Below, in pieces: positions 51,118 through 59,940 of a DNA stretch of 64,000 nt. Position numbers and translations under genes: made by a program. The stretch lies in NCBI GenBank assembly GCA_903828455.1, contig CAIKMJ010000073.1:58422-122421 (forward strand). The letters run 5' to 3'. The DNA comes from an uncultured Acidobacteriia bacterium (GTDB lineage Bacteria; Acidobacteriota; Terriglobia; Bryobacterales; Bryobacteraceae). The first letter of the stretch is position 1. Each line of letters opens with the position of its first letter. Under the pieces are notes generated by a model. It did not search any database, had not been told where the DNA came from, and was given only the letters and a program-made list of their open reading frames with translations.

Positions 51118-52680
51118 ATGAAAACGAGTCAGGTCCGCGAGGGCCAGCCCCGGAAACGTTCGGGGAAACGTTCGGGGAAACATTCGGAAGGAGTCATGCT
51201 CTCGTTCTTCCTGCAGGGAAGCCGCAAAGCCACGCTGCTGCGCGCCGCTCTGATGGTTGTCGCCATTGCGCTGGCCGACTGGCGCATTGAAAGCAACATA
51301 CCGCTCGGCTTCCTCTACCTTCTGCCCATGCTGCTCGCCGGAAGCGCGCTGACCCGCTTCCAGATCGGCCTCTCCGCGCTGCTCTGCACCATCCTCGCCG
51401 AAGCGTTCGACAGCTACGACTGGCTGAATGCGGCCTCCCTGCCCCGCGACCTGCTGATGTTCACCGCCTACTTCTGCACCGGCCAGTTCATTTACGAAAT
51501 TGTGCGCAGTCGCCAGATCTCCCAGCAGCACGCGGTGGACCTCGAACGCGAGGCCCTGGCCCGCGGCGAGGCCGAAGAACAACTCGCGGTGCTCATCGAA
51601 AGCAGCCCCGCGGCGGTCTTCACCGCCGACTCTTCCGGGACGATTCTGCTGGCCAATCAGGCGGCGCACCGGCTTTTCGGAGTTTGCACGGAGGCACTCG
51701 GCGGTCGCTTGATCCAGAACTTTCTCCCCTCGCTCGGCCGCGTGCTCGCCGGCGAAAAGCGCTCGCCCATCCGGACGGCCATGCAGTGCCGCGGACGCCG
51801 CGTGAATGGCGAAGTCTTCCTCGCCGACGTCTGGTTTTCCACCTACACCACGCGCGCCGGTTCGCGCCTCGCCGCCATGGTCACCGATGGCTCGGAAGAC
51901 CTGCGCAACCGCGAAGAGCTCAGCCTGCACCAGTTGCTCGCCGGCTCGCGCATCCTGGTGGGCGCGGTTTCGCACGAAATCCGCAACGTGTGCGGCGCCA
52001 TCGCCATGGCCCACGCCAATCTGGCGCGCCGCGGCGGGCTCGACGGCAATAAGGATTTCGAAGCCCTCGGCAACCTCATCCTTGCTCTCGAAAAGATCGC
52101 CTCCATGGATCTGCGCCAGGCCGCCGATCAGGCATCCAGCGTGGATCTGACATCGCTGCTCGAAGAACTGCGCATTGTCGTCGAACCCTCGCTCGACGAG
52201 CAGGACGTCGTCCTGACTCTTGACGTGGAAGCGGGCCTGCCTCAGGTGTGGGCCGACCGGCAGAGCCTCATGCAGGTCTTCCTCAATCTCACCAAGAACA
52301 GTGCCCGCGCGCTTCTGGACCGCCCCGCGCGCTCCCTCACCATTACCGCGCGGCGCGAACCCAACTGCGTTTCCGTCCGCTTCCGCGATACCGGCTGCGG
52401 CGTGGCCCACCCCGAGCGGCTGTTCCGCCCCTTCCAGCAGCAGGCGCAGGCAACCGGCCTCGGGCTCTATCTGTCGCGTGCCTTCATGCGGTCGTTCCGC
52501 GGCGAACTGCGCTTTGAACCGGAGCCGGACGGGTCGAGTTTTATTGTGGAGTTATCGGCGGTCCCGGCCGCGCCCGTAAAAGCTTTCACGCCGAAAGAAA
52601 ACCATGTCTCAAGTGCGGATTCTCCTGGTCGACGATCACAGCCTGTTCCGGGAGAGCCTGAGCCGGCTGCTCGAAGCTGA
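51118..52680 (+). CDS. Membrane PAS histidine kinase
   Basis: 520-aa sensor kinase. A basic N-terminal repeat (RKRSGKRSGKHSEG) is followed by about four membrane helices ('AALMVVAIALADWRIESNIP', 'LGFLYLLPMLLAGSALTRFQ', 'IGLSALLCTILAEAF'), a short coiled coil and a PAS domain ('LIESSPAAVFTADSSGTILL', 'ANQAAHRLFG'). The H-box is 'VGAVSHEIRNVCGAIAMAHA', with catalytic N, G1 and G2 boxes 'VFLNLTKNSARAL', 'RFRDTGCGVAHPE' and 'ATGLGLYLSRAFMRSFRGEL'. Its 3' end overlaps the response-regulator gene by 77 bp in another frame. It is divergent from the RND operon, and control of that operon is a reasonable inference. Confidence 0.9.
   Translation: MKTSQVREGQPRKRSGKRSGKHSEGVMLSFFLQGSRKATLLRAALMVVAIALADWRIESNIPLGFLYLLPMLLAGSALTRFQIGLSALLCTILAEAFDSYDWLNAASLPRDLLMFTAYFCTGQFIYEIVRSRQISQQHAVDLEREALARGEAEEQLAVLIESSPAAVFTADSSGTILLANQAAHRLFGVCTEALGGRLIQNFLPSLGRVLAGEKRSPIRTAMQCRGRRVNGEVFLADVWFSTYTTRAGSRLAAMVTDGSEDLRNREELSLHQLLAGSRILVGAVSHEIRNVCGAIAMAHANLARRGGLDGNKDFEALGNLILALEKIASMDLRQAADQASSVDLTSLLEELRIVVEPSLDEQDVVLTLDVEAGLPQVWADRQSLMQVFLNLTKNSARALLDRPARSLTITARREPNCVSVRFRDTGCGVAHPERLFRPFQQQAQATGLGLYLSRAFMRSFRGELRFEPEPDGSSFIVELSAVPAAPVKAFTPKENHVSSADSPGRRSQPVPGEPEPAARS
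51149..51187. repeat. 12-bp tandem array at the start of the histidine kinase gene
   Basis: CCCGGAAACGTT (51149), CGGGGAAACGTT (51161), CGGGGAAACATT (51173), then CGG. In frame, it encodes the repeated Arg/Lys-Ser-Gly-Lys N-terminus. Confidence 0.9.
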
Positions 52681-53284
52681 GGCGGACTTCCGGATCGTCG
52701 CCACCACCGCCTCGGCCGCCGAAGGCCTCGCCGTCCTCGCGCGCGAACCGGTCGACATCGTGCTGCTCGATTACGACCTCGGCGACGACCAGGGCCTGAC
52801 ATTTCTCGAAGAGGCCAAACGCGCCCGTCCCCGCGCCGCGGGCCAGACCAGCGCTGCTTTCACCGGCCGCATCCTGATGGTCACGGCGGGCATGTCCGAC
52901 GCCGGCACGCTGCGGGCTTTCGAAAGCGGCGCATCGGGAATCTTCCTCAAACACAGTCCGCCGGCTCAGCTGATCGAAGCGATCCACAAGGTTATGGCGG
53001 GCGAGATCTGGCTGGATTCACGGGCCGTTCGTTCGCTGGTCTCAGGCGCGCAGGAAAAATCCGCCGCCGAGGACGCGGGCCAGAATCTGACTGCCCGGGA
53101 GCGCAGCGTGCTCAAATCGGTTTTCGAAGGCCTGACGAACAAGGAAATCGCCGGCGAACTGCAGATTTCCGAAAGTTCCGTCAAGGCCGTCCTGCAGCAG
53201 CTGTTCGACAAAACAGGCGTCCGCACGCGCAGTCAGCTCGTGCGGATTGCCCTCGAACAACACTCAGACTGGCTCAACGATTAG
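52604..53284 (+). CDS. NarL/FixJ-type response regulator
   Basis: 226-aa regulator. The receiver domain begins 'VRILLVDDHSLFRESLSRLL'; the phospho-acceptor Asp is in 'DIVLLDYDLGDDQGL', Thr in 'RILMVTAGMSD' and Lys in 'GIFLKHSPPAQLIEAI'. A LuxR-type helix-turn-helix follows: 'LTARERSVLKSVFEGLTNKE', 'ISESSVKAVLQQLFDKTGVR'. There is an unusual ~10-residue insertion (ARPRAAGQTSAAFTG) before the Thr strand. The ATG at 52604 lies inside the kinase gene; translation coupling is likely. It is the cognate regulator of the upstream kinase. Confidence 0.93.
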   Translation: MSQVRILLVDDHSLFRESLSRLLEAEADFRIVATTASAAEGLAVLAREPVDIVLLDYDLGDDQGLTFLEEAKRARPRAAGQTSAAFTGRILMVTAGMSDAGTLRAFESGASGIFLKHSPPAQLIEAIHKVMAGEIWLDSRAVRSLVSGAQEKSAAEDAGQNLTARERSVLKSVFEGLTNKEIAGELQISESSVKAVLQQLFDKTGVRTRSQLVRIALEQHSDWLND

Positions 53285-53528
53285 GCGCGGTGAGGGGCCG
53301 GCAAGGGCGCCCTCCCGCGCGAGGCAAAAACCTGGGGCGCCTCCGATTGCGTCCCCCGGGACGTGCAAAAAGGCGGAGGCACGGCGGCCCGCACGCCTCA
53401 CGTCAAACCGCAGCCATTCCTGACCTCCGGATCGGAACAGCACGGCCTCAGGATGGAACGAAGTCAAATGCTCCGTTCCTGCGACTATGTGGCGGCGATG
53501 ACGCCGGCGTTACAGCGAACGCGCGTTT

Positions 53529-55310
53529 CTAATTCGGCAGCTGGTTTGAAATCGCCAGGTAGACGTAGTTGCCCACCACGCCGTTTACCGTCAGCGTGAT
53601 CGCCACGCCGGGGCCGACCGGCACTCCCGGCGGGATCTGCACGTTCACCTGATACAGTCCGACCGCGGATGGCGTCAGTCCGGCGAACGCAGCCGGCACC
53701 GTGGTGGCATTTCCCTGGAAGGCGCCGCCAAACGTGACCGTCGCGCTGTTGACGGCCTGCAGCGGGGCGGAACTGGCCGCCGCGCCGGTTACGGCAGCGG
53801 GCGTGGTCTGGCCGAAGCCGATCCCGTAAATTGTGATGTAATCGCCCACCTTCGCCGGATGCGTCGCGTAGCCCGGCAGCTTCGTGGTGGCCGGCAGCGT
53901 CAGCGAATAATCCTGATTGACAATGATGCCGTAGCCGCCGGAAATCACGCTGGCGGGCCACACCATCATGCGAGCCGCGCTCGACACCACGTTGACCGAC
54001 CGCTGATTCCCCGCGACGCCGCCCGCAACAACCTGCACCGTCGCCACGCTGCCCGCCTGCACCGTGTACGGCAGCTGGAAATTCACCTGTCCCGGCGAGA
54101 CGAAGAACAGCGGCGCGGGAACCCCGTTCACCAGCACCTGCACGCCTCCGAGCGTCGTGGCCAGCGGCGGCGCGGCCGTATTTTGCGCCAGGGTGCCGGG
54201 CGCGGCCAGCTGATTGCCAAATATCGAAAGAATCTCACCGGGCGCAAAGGCTTCGGAAAGATACGTCGTCGCATTCACAATGCCGCCGACCGATATCTGC
54301 GGCGAACCCGCGGCAGTCACCTGGAACGTCACCGGCAGCGATACCTGCGCATTATTCGCGGCGTTGGAGGCGATCGTCACCGTTCCCGTGTAAATCCCCG
54401 GAGCGAGCCCGGCCGGATTGGCAGTCACAGCAATCGTGTCCGAGGCCGCCACCGACGCGCTGAAGATGCCGGCGGGCGAGGACGTGACCGACGCCGCCGT
54501 GATATTCAGCGTGCCCTGTCCGCTGTTGACAAACTGCATCGTCCCGCTGCCCTTAAGTCCGCTGGTGTCGCCGGCGAGCCGCAGCGGCGAAAAGCCCAGC
54601 TGGATGATCGGCGCCGTCGTGATATTCATCGTGACCGCAATGGTCTTGTTGTCGTTCGGATTCGCCGAACCGATGATCGACACCGAACCGCTGTAGGCTC
54701 CGGCCGCCTGTCCCACCTGGGCCGCGGCCTGGATGTAATAGGGCACGCCGAACGGCACAATGCCGGCGCCGCCCGTGGTAATCGTCAGCCAGTTGCCGCC
54801 CGACTGTGTGGTCGCGCTCGCCGCCACCTTCGACTGCGTATAAATCGCCGTCGAAGCCTGCGAACCGGCGGTAACGAACGGGCCCAGGACGGCCGGCGTC
54901 ACGTAATAAGAGATGGACGACGGCACGCCCACAATCACCACCGTCGCGTTAATCTGCTGCGGCGCATCCACCGCATTGGGGTCGTTCAGCGTGATCGATT
55001 CCGTGTACGTGCCCAGCGGCAGCGCCGACGTATTCAGCGCAATATTCACCGGCAGGCAAGTGCCCGTGCGCGTGGTGCAGGCGCGCGAGGCGCCGATCGA
55101 GGCCGAGAGCCACGATGCCGAGGCGCTCGCCGAAAGATTGAGACTTCCGTCGCCCGCGTTATACGCCTCCACGGTCTGGGTCGCGCCGTTCGCGCCCACC
55201 CCCGCGTAGACCGGCCCCACCGCCACCGTGCTCAAAACCAGGCGCGGCGCGGCGCTCAACGTACCGGCCAGCAACAACAGGGCGCCGGCCATCAGTTTCA
55301 CGGATTGCAT
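53529..55310 (-). CDS. Secreted Ig-like repeat protein with TIGR03437 C-terminal domain
   Basis: 593-aa exported protein: signal peptide (MQSVKLMAGALLLLAGTLSA, then AP), then several Ig-like/BACON-like repeats with the 'WLSASIGASR' and 'WLTITTGGAG' type motif. A C-terminal domain has 'VNATTYLSEAFAPGEILSIF', 'GNQLAAPG', 'LGGVQVLVNGVPAPLFFVSP' and 'GQVNFQLPYTVQ'. That last part is the TIGR03437 domain that is massively expanded in Solibacteres; function unknown, probably surface-associated. The frame is open to 55421 but the ATG at 55310, with a GGGGAG ribosome-binding site, fits the signal peptide. Confidence 0.9.
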   Translation of the reverse strand: MQSVKLMAGALLLLAGTLSAAPRLVLSTVAVGPVYAGVGANGATQTVEAYNAGDGSLNLSASASASWLSASIGASRACTTRTGTCLPVNIALNTSALPLGTYTESITLNDPNAVDAPQQINATVVIVGVPSSISYYVTPAVLGPFVTAGSQASTAIYTQSKVAASATTQSGGNWLTITTGGAGIVPFGVPYYIQAAAQVGQAAGAYSGSVSIIGSANPNDNKTIAVTMNITTAPIIQLGFSPLRLAGDTSGLKGSGTMQFVNSGQGTLNITAASVTSSPAGIFSASVAASDTIAVTANPAGLAPGIYTGTVTIASNAANNAQVSLPVTFQVTAAGSPQISVGGIVNATTYLSEAFAPGEILSIFGNQLAAPGTLAQNTAAPPLATTLGGVQVLVNGVPAPLFFVSPGQVNFQLPYTVQAGSVATVQVVAGGVAGNQRSVNVVSSAARMMVWPASVISGGYGIIVNQDYSLTLPATTKLPGYATHPAKVGDYITIYGIGFGQTTPAAVTGAAASSAPLQAVNSATVTFGGAFQGNATTVPAAFAGLTPSAVGLYQVNVQIPPGVPVGPGVAITLTVNGVVGNYVYLAISNQLPN

Positions 55311-55495
55311 GTACGAATTCTCCCCTTTATTTGCACTCACACCACACTGCATCGGCTTGTGTCTGCCCGACACACCGCGTGTCGACGCCCGCCGCAACAG
55401 CCGTTCCCTGCCGCCACTCACCCGTCAGAAGATTCATGTCGCGGCTTCTCCCGCCGCAGCGTGTTATAGCACGTCAACAGCCAGATCGCGCAGGC

Positions 55496-56461
55496 TCATT
55501 CGATGAAGCCGATTTTCGCCAGTGTCGCCGCCGGTTCGGCATCTTCAAACTGCAACAGCATGGATTTTTCAGAACCATTCTCCAGCGCCACCCCTACCGG
55601 CGGCGTATCGAACGGAAAGACTTTCTTCAGGAGTTCCACGTCGTTCGAAATGGGCCCTTTGCCCACCAGATTGGCCTGCTTGTAAAACCACTCGCCGAAC
55701 TGCGGATTTTGCGTCGGCACCCCGACAAATTTCACATCGCGCCAGTGCAGCACGGCGAGTTTCCGGCCGGCATCCCGGCAGTGCGGGCACTGCGGATCGA
55801 AAAAGTAGAGAAATACTCTGCCCTGCTGCAGCGGAATCACCGAGCCATCCTGCGCGGTGACGGAAGCCGGCGCGCGCGTGCCCGTGTTGCGAGTCGCGGC
55901 GTAGCCGTATGACAGCAGCGCGCAGACGCCCACCGCCGCAAAGATGGCCGCGGCCGGCCGGTACGCCGTCACCTTGCGCGCTTTCCATCCAGCCGCCAGC
56001 GCCAGCAGCATCATGATGCCGTCGCCTGCGAAAAAGCCCGGCCCCACCGCGCGCTTCACCCAGGGGAAGCAGGAACATTCGGCCCCGCGCAGCTCGTTGT
56101 AGTGCATCCCGATGTAGATCATGAACGCCATCAGCAGCAGCGTCCCGATGGCTGAAGCCCAGCGGCGGAAGCGCGGGATCAGAAACAGCACCCCTGTGAA
56201 AGTTTCCAGCGTTCCGAGTCCCACGGCCGCCGGAATACTCAGAAACTCAGGCAAACGCGCCTGCGCCAGCCGTGCCGCCGCGCCGATGGGATCGGTAATC
56301 TTCCAAAGCCCGGCCACGAGAAAAACGGCGGAGATGAGGATGGCGGCAATCCCGTTCAGCACGCTTTGCCGGCGCGCCGCGTTTTCGCTCGATTTGTTTT
56401 CGCGCGAGTTGTTTTCAAGTGAAATCCGTGATTCGCCGGAAGCAGCGACGCCGTCAGCCAT
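55496..56461 (-). CDS. MauE/DoxX-like membrane domain fused to a thioredoxin-like domain
   Basis: 321-aa protein. After a polar N-terminus of some 35 residues with a repeated Glu-Asn-(x)-Ser motif come four membrane helices of the MauE/DoxX fold ('GIAAILISAVFLVAGLWKIT', 'GLGTLETFTGVLFLIPRFRR'), including 'GAECSCFPW' with a CxC pair. A fifth helix follows. The C-terminal third is a thioredoxin-like domain with 'VFLYFFDPQCPHCRDAGRKL', the active site CPHC near residue 222. It likely shuttles electrons or forms disulfides in the periplasm. Last gene of the 64000-to-55496 run. It could serve thiol supply for cytochrome c maturation, where no ccmG is seen, but this is a guess. Confidence 0.82.
   Translation of the reverse strand: MADGVAASGESRISLENNSRENKSSENAARRQSVLNGIAAILISAVFLVAGLWKITDPIGAAARLAQARLPEFLSIPAAVGLGTLETFTGVLFLIPRFRRWASAIGTLLLMAFMIYIGMHYNELRGAECSCFPWVKRAVGPGFFAGDGIMMLLALAAGWKARKVTAYRPAAAIFAAVGVCALLSYGYAATRNTGTRAPASVTAQDGSVIPLQQGRVFLYFFDPQCPHCRDAGRKLAVLHWRDVKFVGVPTQNPQFGEWFYKQANLVGKGPISNDVELLKKVFPFDTPPVGVALENGSEKSMLLQFEDAEPAATLAKIGFIE
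56381..56425. repeat. 15-bp tandem array at the start of the MauE-thioredoxin gene
   Basis: GTTTTCGCTCGATTT (56381), GTTTTCGCGCGAGTT (56396) and GTTTTCAAGTGAAAT (56411). On the coding strand it gives the repeated Glu-Asn-(Lys/Asn)-Ser peptide. Confidence 0.88.
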
Positions 56462-56512
56462 ACACCAACAGTGTAGCCGCACCCGAGGCAGTGCCGGGGC
56501 AACCGGATCCAG

Positions 56513-57214
56513 TCACTTCGTCGCCTGCTTCGTTGCCAGCCAGGCAAGGAACAGCCCGTCCGGAGCCACATCTTCCCAGTACGAGATGAATTCGCTCCTC
56601 ACCTCCGAACAATGGCGAGCCAGCAGGCCTTCCAGTTCCTCGCGGCGGAACCACCGCTCCCACGCCGGTGTCTTGAAACGGCCCCAGTGTTCGGCGTTCT
56701 TATCGATAATCACCAGCCGCCCGCCCGGTTTCAGCACCCGGCACATCTCGGCTACGGCTTTGTCGATTTCGACCGCGTGCTCCAGCGATTCGGTCGCGTA
56801 AACGCAGTCGAACGTCGAGGCGGCAAACGGCAGATCGGTCATTGAGCCCGCTCTGGTCTGTATACCGGCAGGCACGAACCGGAGCATTTCCTCCGAAATG
56901 TCCAGCCCCCAAATGTCCGCATCGGGATTCTGCTCCTTCAGAACCCGGGCAAACCTGCCCTTGCCGCACCCGACGTCCAACACGCTCTTATCGGCAAGCG
57001 GGCCGAAGAATTTTAACAGCAGTTGCACGTGCTGAATACGCGGATCGATGGTCGAAGGAAAGTGCTCCTCGTCCTTCGACGCTTCGTCGAAGCTGCGCCG
57101 GATCTCCTCGCGCAGTTGTTCGTCGAGCGTCCGCGGCGCGGCGGAATTGCCCGAAGCCGGCTCCTGCGGCGGAGCCGGTTTCCGGAATCGTTTCAACAGG
57201 TCGGCCAGGTCCAC
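56513..57214 (-). CDS. Class I SAM-dependent methyltransferase
   Basis: 233-aa methyltransferase. After a disordered Pro-rich N-terminus the Rossmann core shows motif I 'SVLDVGCGKGRFARVLKEQN', motif II 'IWGLDISEEML', 'TRAGSMTDLPFAASTFDCVY' and 'AEMCRVLKPGGRLVIID', as in the UbiE/Coq5-like Methyltransf_11 group. The substrate cannot be inferred. The GTG start at 57214 directly follows the stop of the phosphofructokinase gene (TGAGTG), showing tight coupling. Confidence 0.9.
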   Translation of the reverse strand: MDLADLLKRFRKPAPPQEPASGNSAAPRTLDEQLREEIRRSFDEASKDEEHFPSTIDPRIQHVQLLLKFFGPLADKSVLDVGCGKGRFARVLKEQNPDADIWGLDISEEMLRFVPAGIQTRAGSMTDLPFAASTFDCVYATESLEHAVEIDKAVAEMCRVLKPGGRLVIIDKNAEHWGRFKTPAWERWFRREELEGLLARHCSEVRSEFISYWEDVAPDGLFLAWLATKQATK

Positions 57215-58399
57215 TCAGGCTCGCGTCAGGAACAGAGGCAGTCCTGCCTTGCCCGTGTAGGTCGGCCGGTAGCGCGCGGTGTCGTACATGCGCGCCACAT
57301 CCACTTTGCGCGGCCCCAGCTTCGGATCGGGAATCTCAACGGCCGCGTAACAGCCGCCGCTGATCGCCGTCATCAGACCGTGTTTGCCTTCCTCGATCAT
57401 GTCGACCGCCATACCGCCGAAGGTCGCCGCCACCATCTTGTCGACAAAATCCGGCGGCCCGCCGCGCAGATCGTACGTGAGGTCGCTGACAATCGTTTCC
57501 TCGCCCGTCTGCTTCTTGATCAGCCCGGCCAGCGCTTCCGCCACGTTGGCCTTTTTCTTATGCCCGAACGCGTCGGCCTCGCCGTAGGATTCCAGCTGGA
57601 AGCCTTCCCATTCCGCGCCCTCGGAAAGCACAACCAGGGAATAAGCGCTGGGATTGCTCTTCTTGTCCTCCTGCAGCAGCGCAATCAGCTTTTCCGGATT
57701 CACCTTGTACTCCGGAATGCAGCAGCGCAGCGAGCAGACGTAGGCGGTGTACAGCGCCGTGTAGCCCGCGTCGCGGCCGAAGATGCGGAACACGCCGATG
57801 CGTTCGTGCGAACCCACCGTGCTGCGCTGCCGTTCAATGGCGTCGGTGGAGCGATTGATGGCGGTGGAAAAACCGATGCAGTATTCGGTGTTCCGCACAT
57901 CGTTATCCATCGTCTTCGGCACCGCAATGACCTTGAAGCCGGCACGGTCCAGATGCGCCGCGTAGCTCAGGGTATCGTCGCCGCCGATCGCCACCAGGTA
58001 CTCGATTTCCAGCTTCTCCAGATTGCGGATCGTCTGGGCCGTCATGTCATACACGGTGGATGTTTCGCCGTCTTTGGTGACTTCCTTCGAAGGGAAGCTG
58101 GTGCCGGCGAGAAATGCCGGAACCTTCTTCATCTTCACCGGATTGGTTCGTGAGCTGTGCAGAAAAGTGCCGCCGGTGCGGTCGATGCGGCGCGTGTTTT
58201 CGCGATCGAGGGGAAACACGTATTTGGCGACGCTGGCCGCGTCGTCAAAATTGAGATGGGTAAGTCCTTCCCAGCCACGCCGAATACCGATCACCTTGCG
58301 TCCCGACTGCTCCGCTCGGTAGGTTACTGTTTTGATGACGCCGTTCAGACCGGGAACATCGCCGCCGCCTGTGAGAATGCCGATTTTTCCAGCTTTCAT
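57215..58399 (-). CDS. pfp: Pyrophosphate-dependent 6-phosphofructokinase type
   Basis: 394-aa phosphofructokinase-A superfamily enzyme converting fructose 6-phosphate to the 1,6-bisphosphate. 'GILTGGGDVPGLNGVIKTVT' is the N-terminal nucleotide/PPi site. The donor-deciding residues are Asp142 in 'GGDDTLSYA' and Lys162 in 'PKTMDND', exactly 20 residues apart; ATP enzymes have Gly at both. By the established rule this points to pyrophosphate as phosphate donor, making the step reversible. 'AINRSTDAIERQRSTVGSHE' and 'GRDAGYTALY' are also conserved. Start: ATG 58399 (the frame runs to 58510). It sits inside a glycan-synthesis gene run. Confidence 0.9.
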   Translation of the reverse strand: MKAGKIGILTGGGDVPGLNGVIKTVTYRAEQSGRKVIGIRRGWEGLTHLNFDDAASVAKYVFPLDRENTRRIDRTGGTFLHSSRTNPVKMKKVPAFLAGTSFPSKEVTKDGETSTVYDMTAQTIRNLEKLEIEYLVAIGGDDTLSYAAHLDRAGFKVIAVPKTMDNDVRNTEYCIGFSTAINRSTDAIERQRSTVGSHERIGVFRIFGRDAGYTALYTAYVCSLRCCIPEYKVNPEKLIALLQEDKKSNPSAYSLVVLSEGAEWEGFQLESYGEADAFGHKKKANVAEALAGLIKKQTGEETIVSDLTYDLRGGPPDFVDKMVAATFGGMAVDMIEEGKHGLMTAISGGCYAAVEIPDPKLGPRKVDVARMYDTARYRPTYTGKAGLPLFLTRA

Positions 58400-58413
58400 A
58401 GGTCCCCCAGACT

Positions 58414-59922
58414 CTATTGTAAGGCGCGGGCCGTAACGCCTTCCGTCGCATCCGGAGAACGGAACATCGTGAGCCCGACGTCGCCATAACGTGCATCCGA
58501 AGCGCGCCACCCTGCTAATTCCGGCCGCGCCGCGAGCCAGCGGCGAAGATCGTCGACATTGCCCTGGCCGCCGTAGATCAAAAAGCGCTTCCTGGTCAGC
58601 AGACTTTCCTTCACGAGCCGGCCGGCCTCAAGGTTTGCCTCGATGCGATCGAACGGCAGCAGGTACACCTTGCCGCGCAGCGGATAGTAGGCCAGATGCG
58701 CGTAGAGAAAGCCGGGCAGCGGATAATCGGGACGCCACACCGGCGCATTGGCTTCAATAAATGGGCTGGACACGAGCACCGGCGTCTGTTCGCCGGCGCG
58801 GGCAACTTCGGCATTCACCGCCTGCGCCGCGGCGCGCCAGTCGGAATTGTCATGCCGCGGCCAGAACGTGCTCCACTTCCCCATCAGGGCGAGCGCGATC
58901 GTCGCCACAAGCAACGCCGCCGGCCTCCAGTATGCCGAGGGTATGCGGCGCCCGGCAATCGCCGTGGCCGCAAGCGCGATGCCCGGCAACTGCAGCGAGA
59001 TGTAACGATCCACGAAGACGCTGTTGCCGGTCATGCGCGAATAGATGAACAGACACAGCGCCGGCCCCAGCCACCACGCGAAACAGAGAAGCAGCGCCGA
59101 CCTTCCCGCAGAGCTTTCCGGCACGGACCATTTGAGCCACTTCGCGGCCATCCATGCGCCGACGCCGGCCAGCGCAACCACGCTCCAGCGCACCAGATGC
59201 TCCAGTTCCCGGATGCCGGGCACGGCAATGAACACGTGCTCGCCCGCATCGCGCAGGATCCGCAGCGCATCGGCCGCGACGGGCAGAAGCGAGAGCGCCA
59301 CCAGCACACCGACGCCGCACGCGGACCGCCACGTGACGCCGGTATCGCGCTGCAGGATTCGCATGGCTGCGTAGAGCGCGAACACCAGATAGAACGGCCA
59401 GTAGAGCAGATGCACGCGCCACAACAATGCCGCGCAAAGAGCGAACAGCGCCGCCTCGCGCCACGCCGCCGTATCCAGCCAGCGGATGAGGAACCACACG
59501 CCCGCCGACGCCACCGCGATGCCCATCGCATAGGGCCGCGCATCGTCCGCGTAGTAATTGAACCAGCGCAGCGTGAGACAGAGGAACACCGCGAACCACC
59601 GGCCCTCGGGATGAATCAGGCGCGCCGCAATCCGGCCCGTGAGCCACAGCGCAAGCGCCATGAAGAGCAGCGAAGGTAAACGATAGACAATTTCCGACCC
59701 GCCGAATACGCCGGCCAGAGCGCGCGGGACCGCGTAGTAGACCGAGGCCGGCACCTGCGGCACGGGAATCAGCGAAGGATCGTTCGGGTGCCCGGCAACG
59801 AACGCCGTGACCGTCTCGTCCACCCAGAGGCTGGAAGGCAGCGGCATCACCCACAGCCGCAGAATCGCGGCGCCCAGCAGCAACCAAAGAGCAGCGCTGA
59901 CGAATTTGGGTTGCGGCTTCAC
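58414..59922 (-). CDS. GT39-like membrane glycosyltransferase
   Basis: 502-aa polytopic protein with about 11 helices. The first periplasmic loop has 'SLWVDETVTAFVAGHP', with the D-E pair typical of the catalytic Asp-Glu in PMT/ArnT-like enzymes (the 'WxDE' motif). Then 'DDARPYAMGIA' and a C-terminal soluble segment follow. Such enzymes use polyprenyl-phosphate sugars. It is directly upstream in transcription of pfp and downstream of a polyprenyl-phosphate-sugar-synthase-like GT2 gene, which would supply the donor. Confidence 0.83.
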   Translation of the reverse strand: MKPQPKFVSAALWLLLGAAILRLWVMPLPSSLWVDETVTAFVAGHPNDPSLIPVPQVPASVYYAVPRALAGVFGGSEIVYRLPSLLFMALALWLTGRIAARLIHPEGRWFAVFLCLTLRWFNYYADDARPYAMGIAVASAGVWFLIRWLDTAAWREAALFALCAALLWRVHLLYWPFYLVFALYAAMRILQRDTGVTWRSACGVGVLVALSLLPVAADALRILRDAGEHVFIAVPGIRELEHLVRWSVVALAGVGAWMAAKWLKWSVPESSAGRSALLLCFAWWLGPALCLFIYSRMTGNSVFVDRYISLQLPGIALAATAIAGRRIPSAYWRPAALLVATIALALMGKWSTFWPRHDNSDWRAAAQAVNAEVARAGEQTPVLVSSPFIEANAPVWRPDYPLPGFLYAHLAYYPLRGKVYLLPFDRIEANLEAGRLVKESLLTRKRFLIYGGQGNVDDLRRWLAARPELAGWRASDARYGDVGLTMFRSPDATEGVTARALQ

Positions 59923-59940
59923 GAACCCCGCCGGCAGCCG

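Noticed and set aside
53264..53467. 67-codon minus-strand ORF between the response regulator and the TIGR03437 gene
   Set aside because: It overlaps the end of the regulator gene, has no family likeness and no ribosome-binding site. The 244-bp gap shows only a weak inverted repeat (GGAACG at 53455, CGTTCC at 53474).
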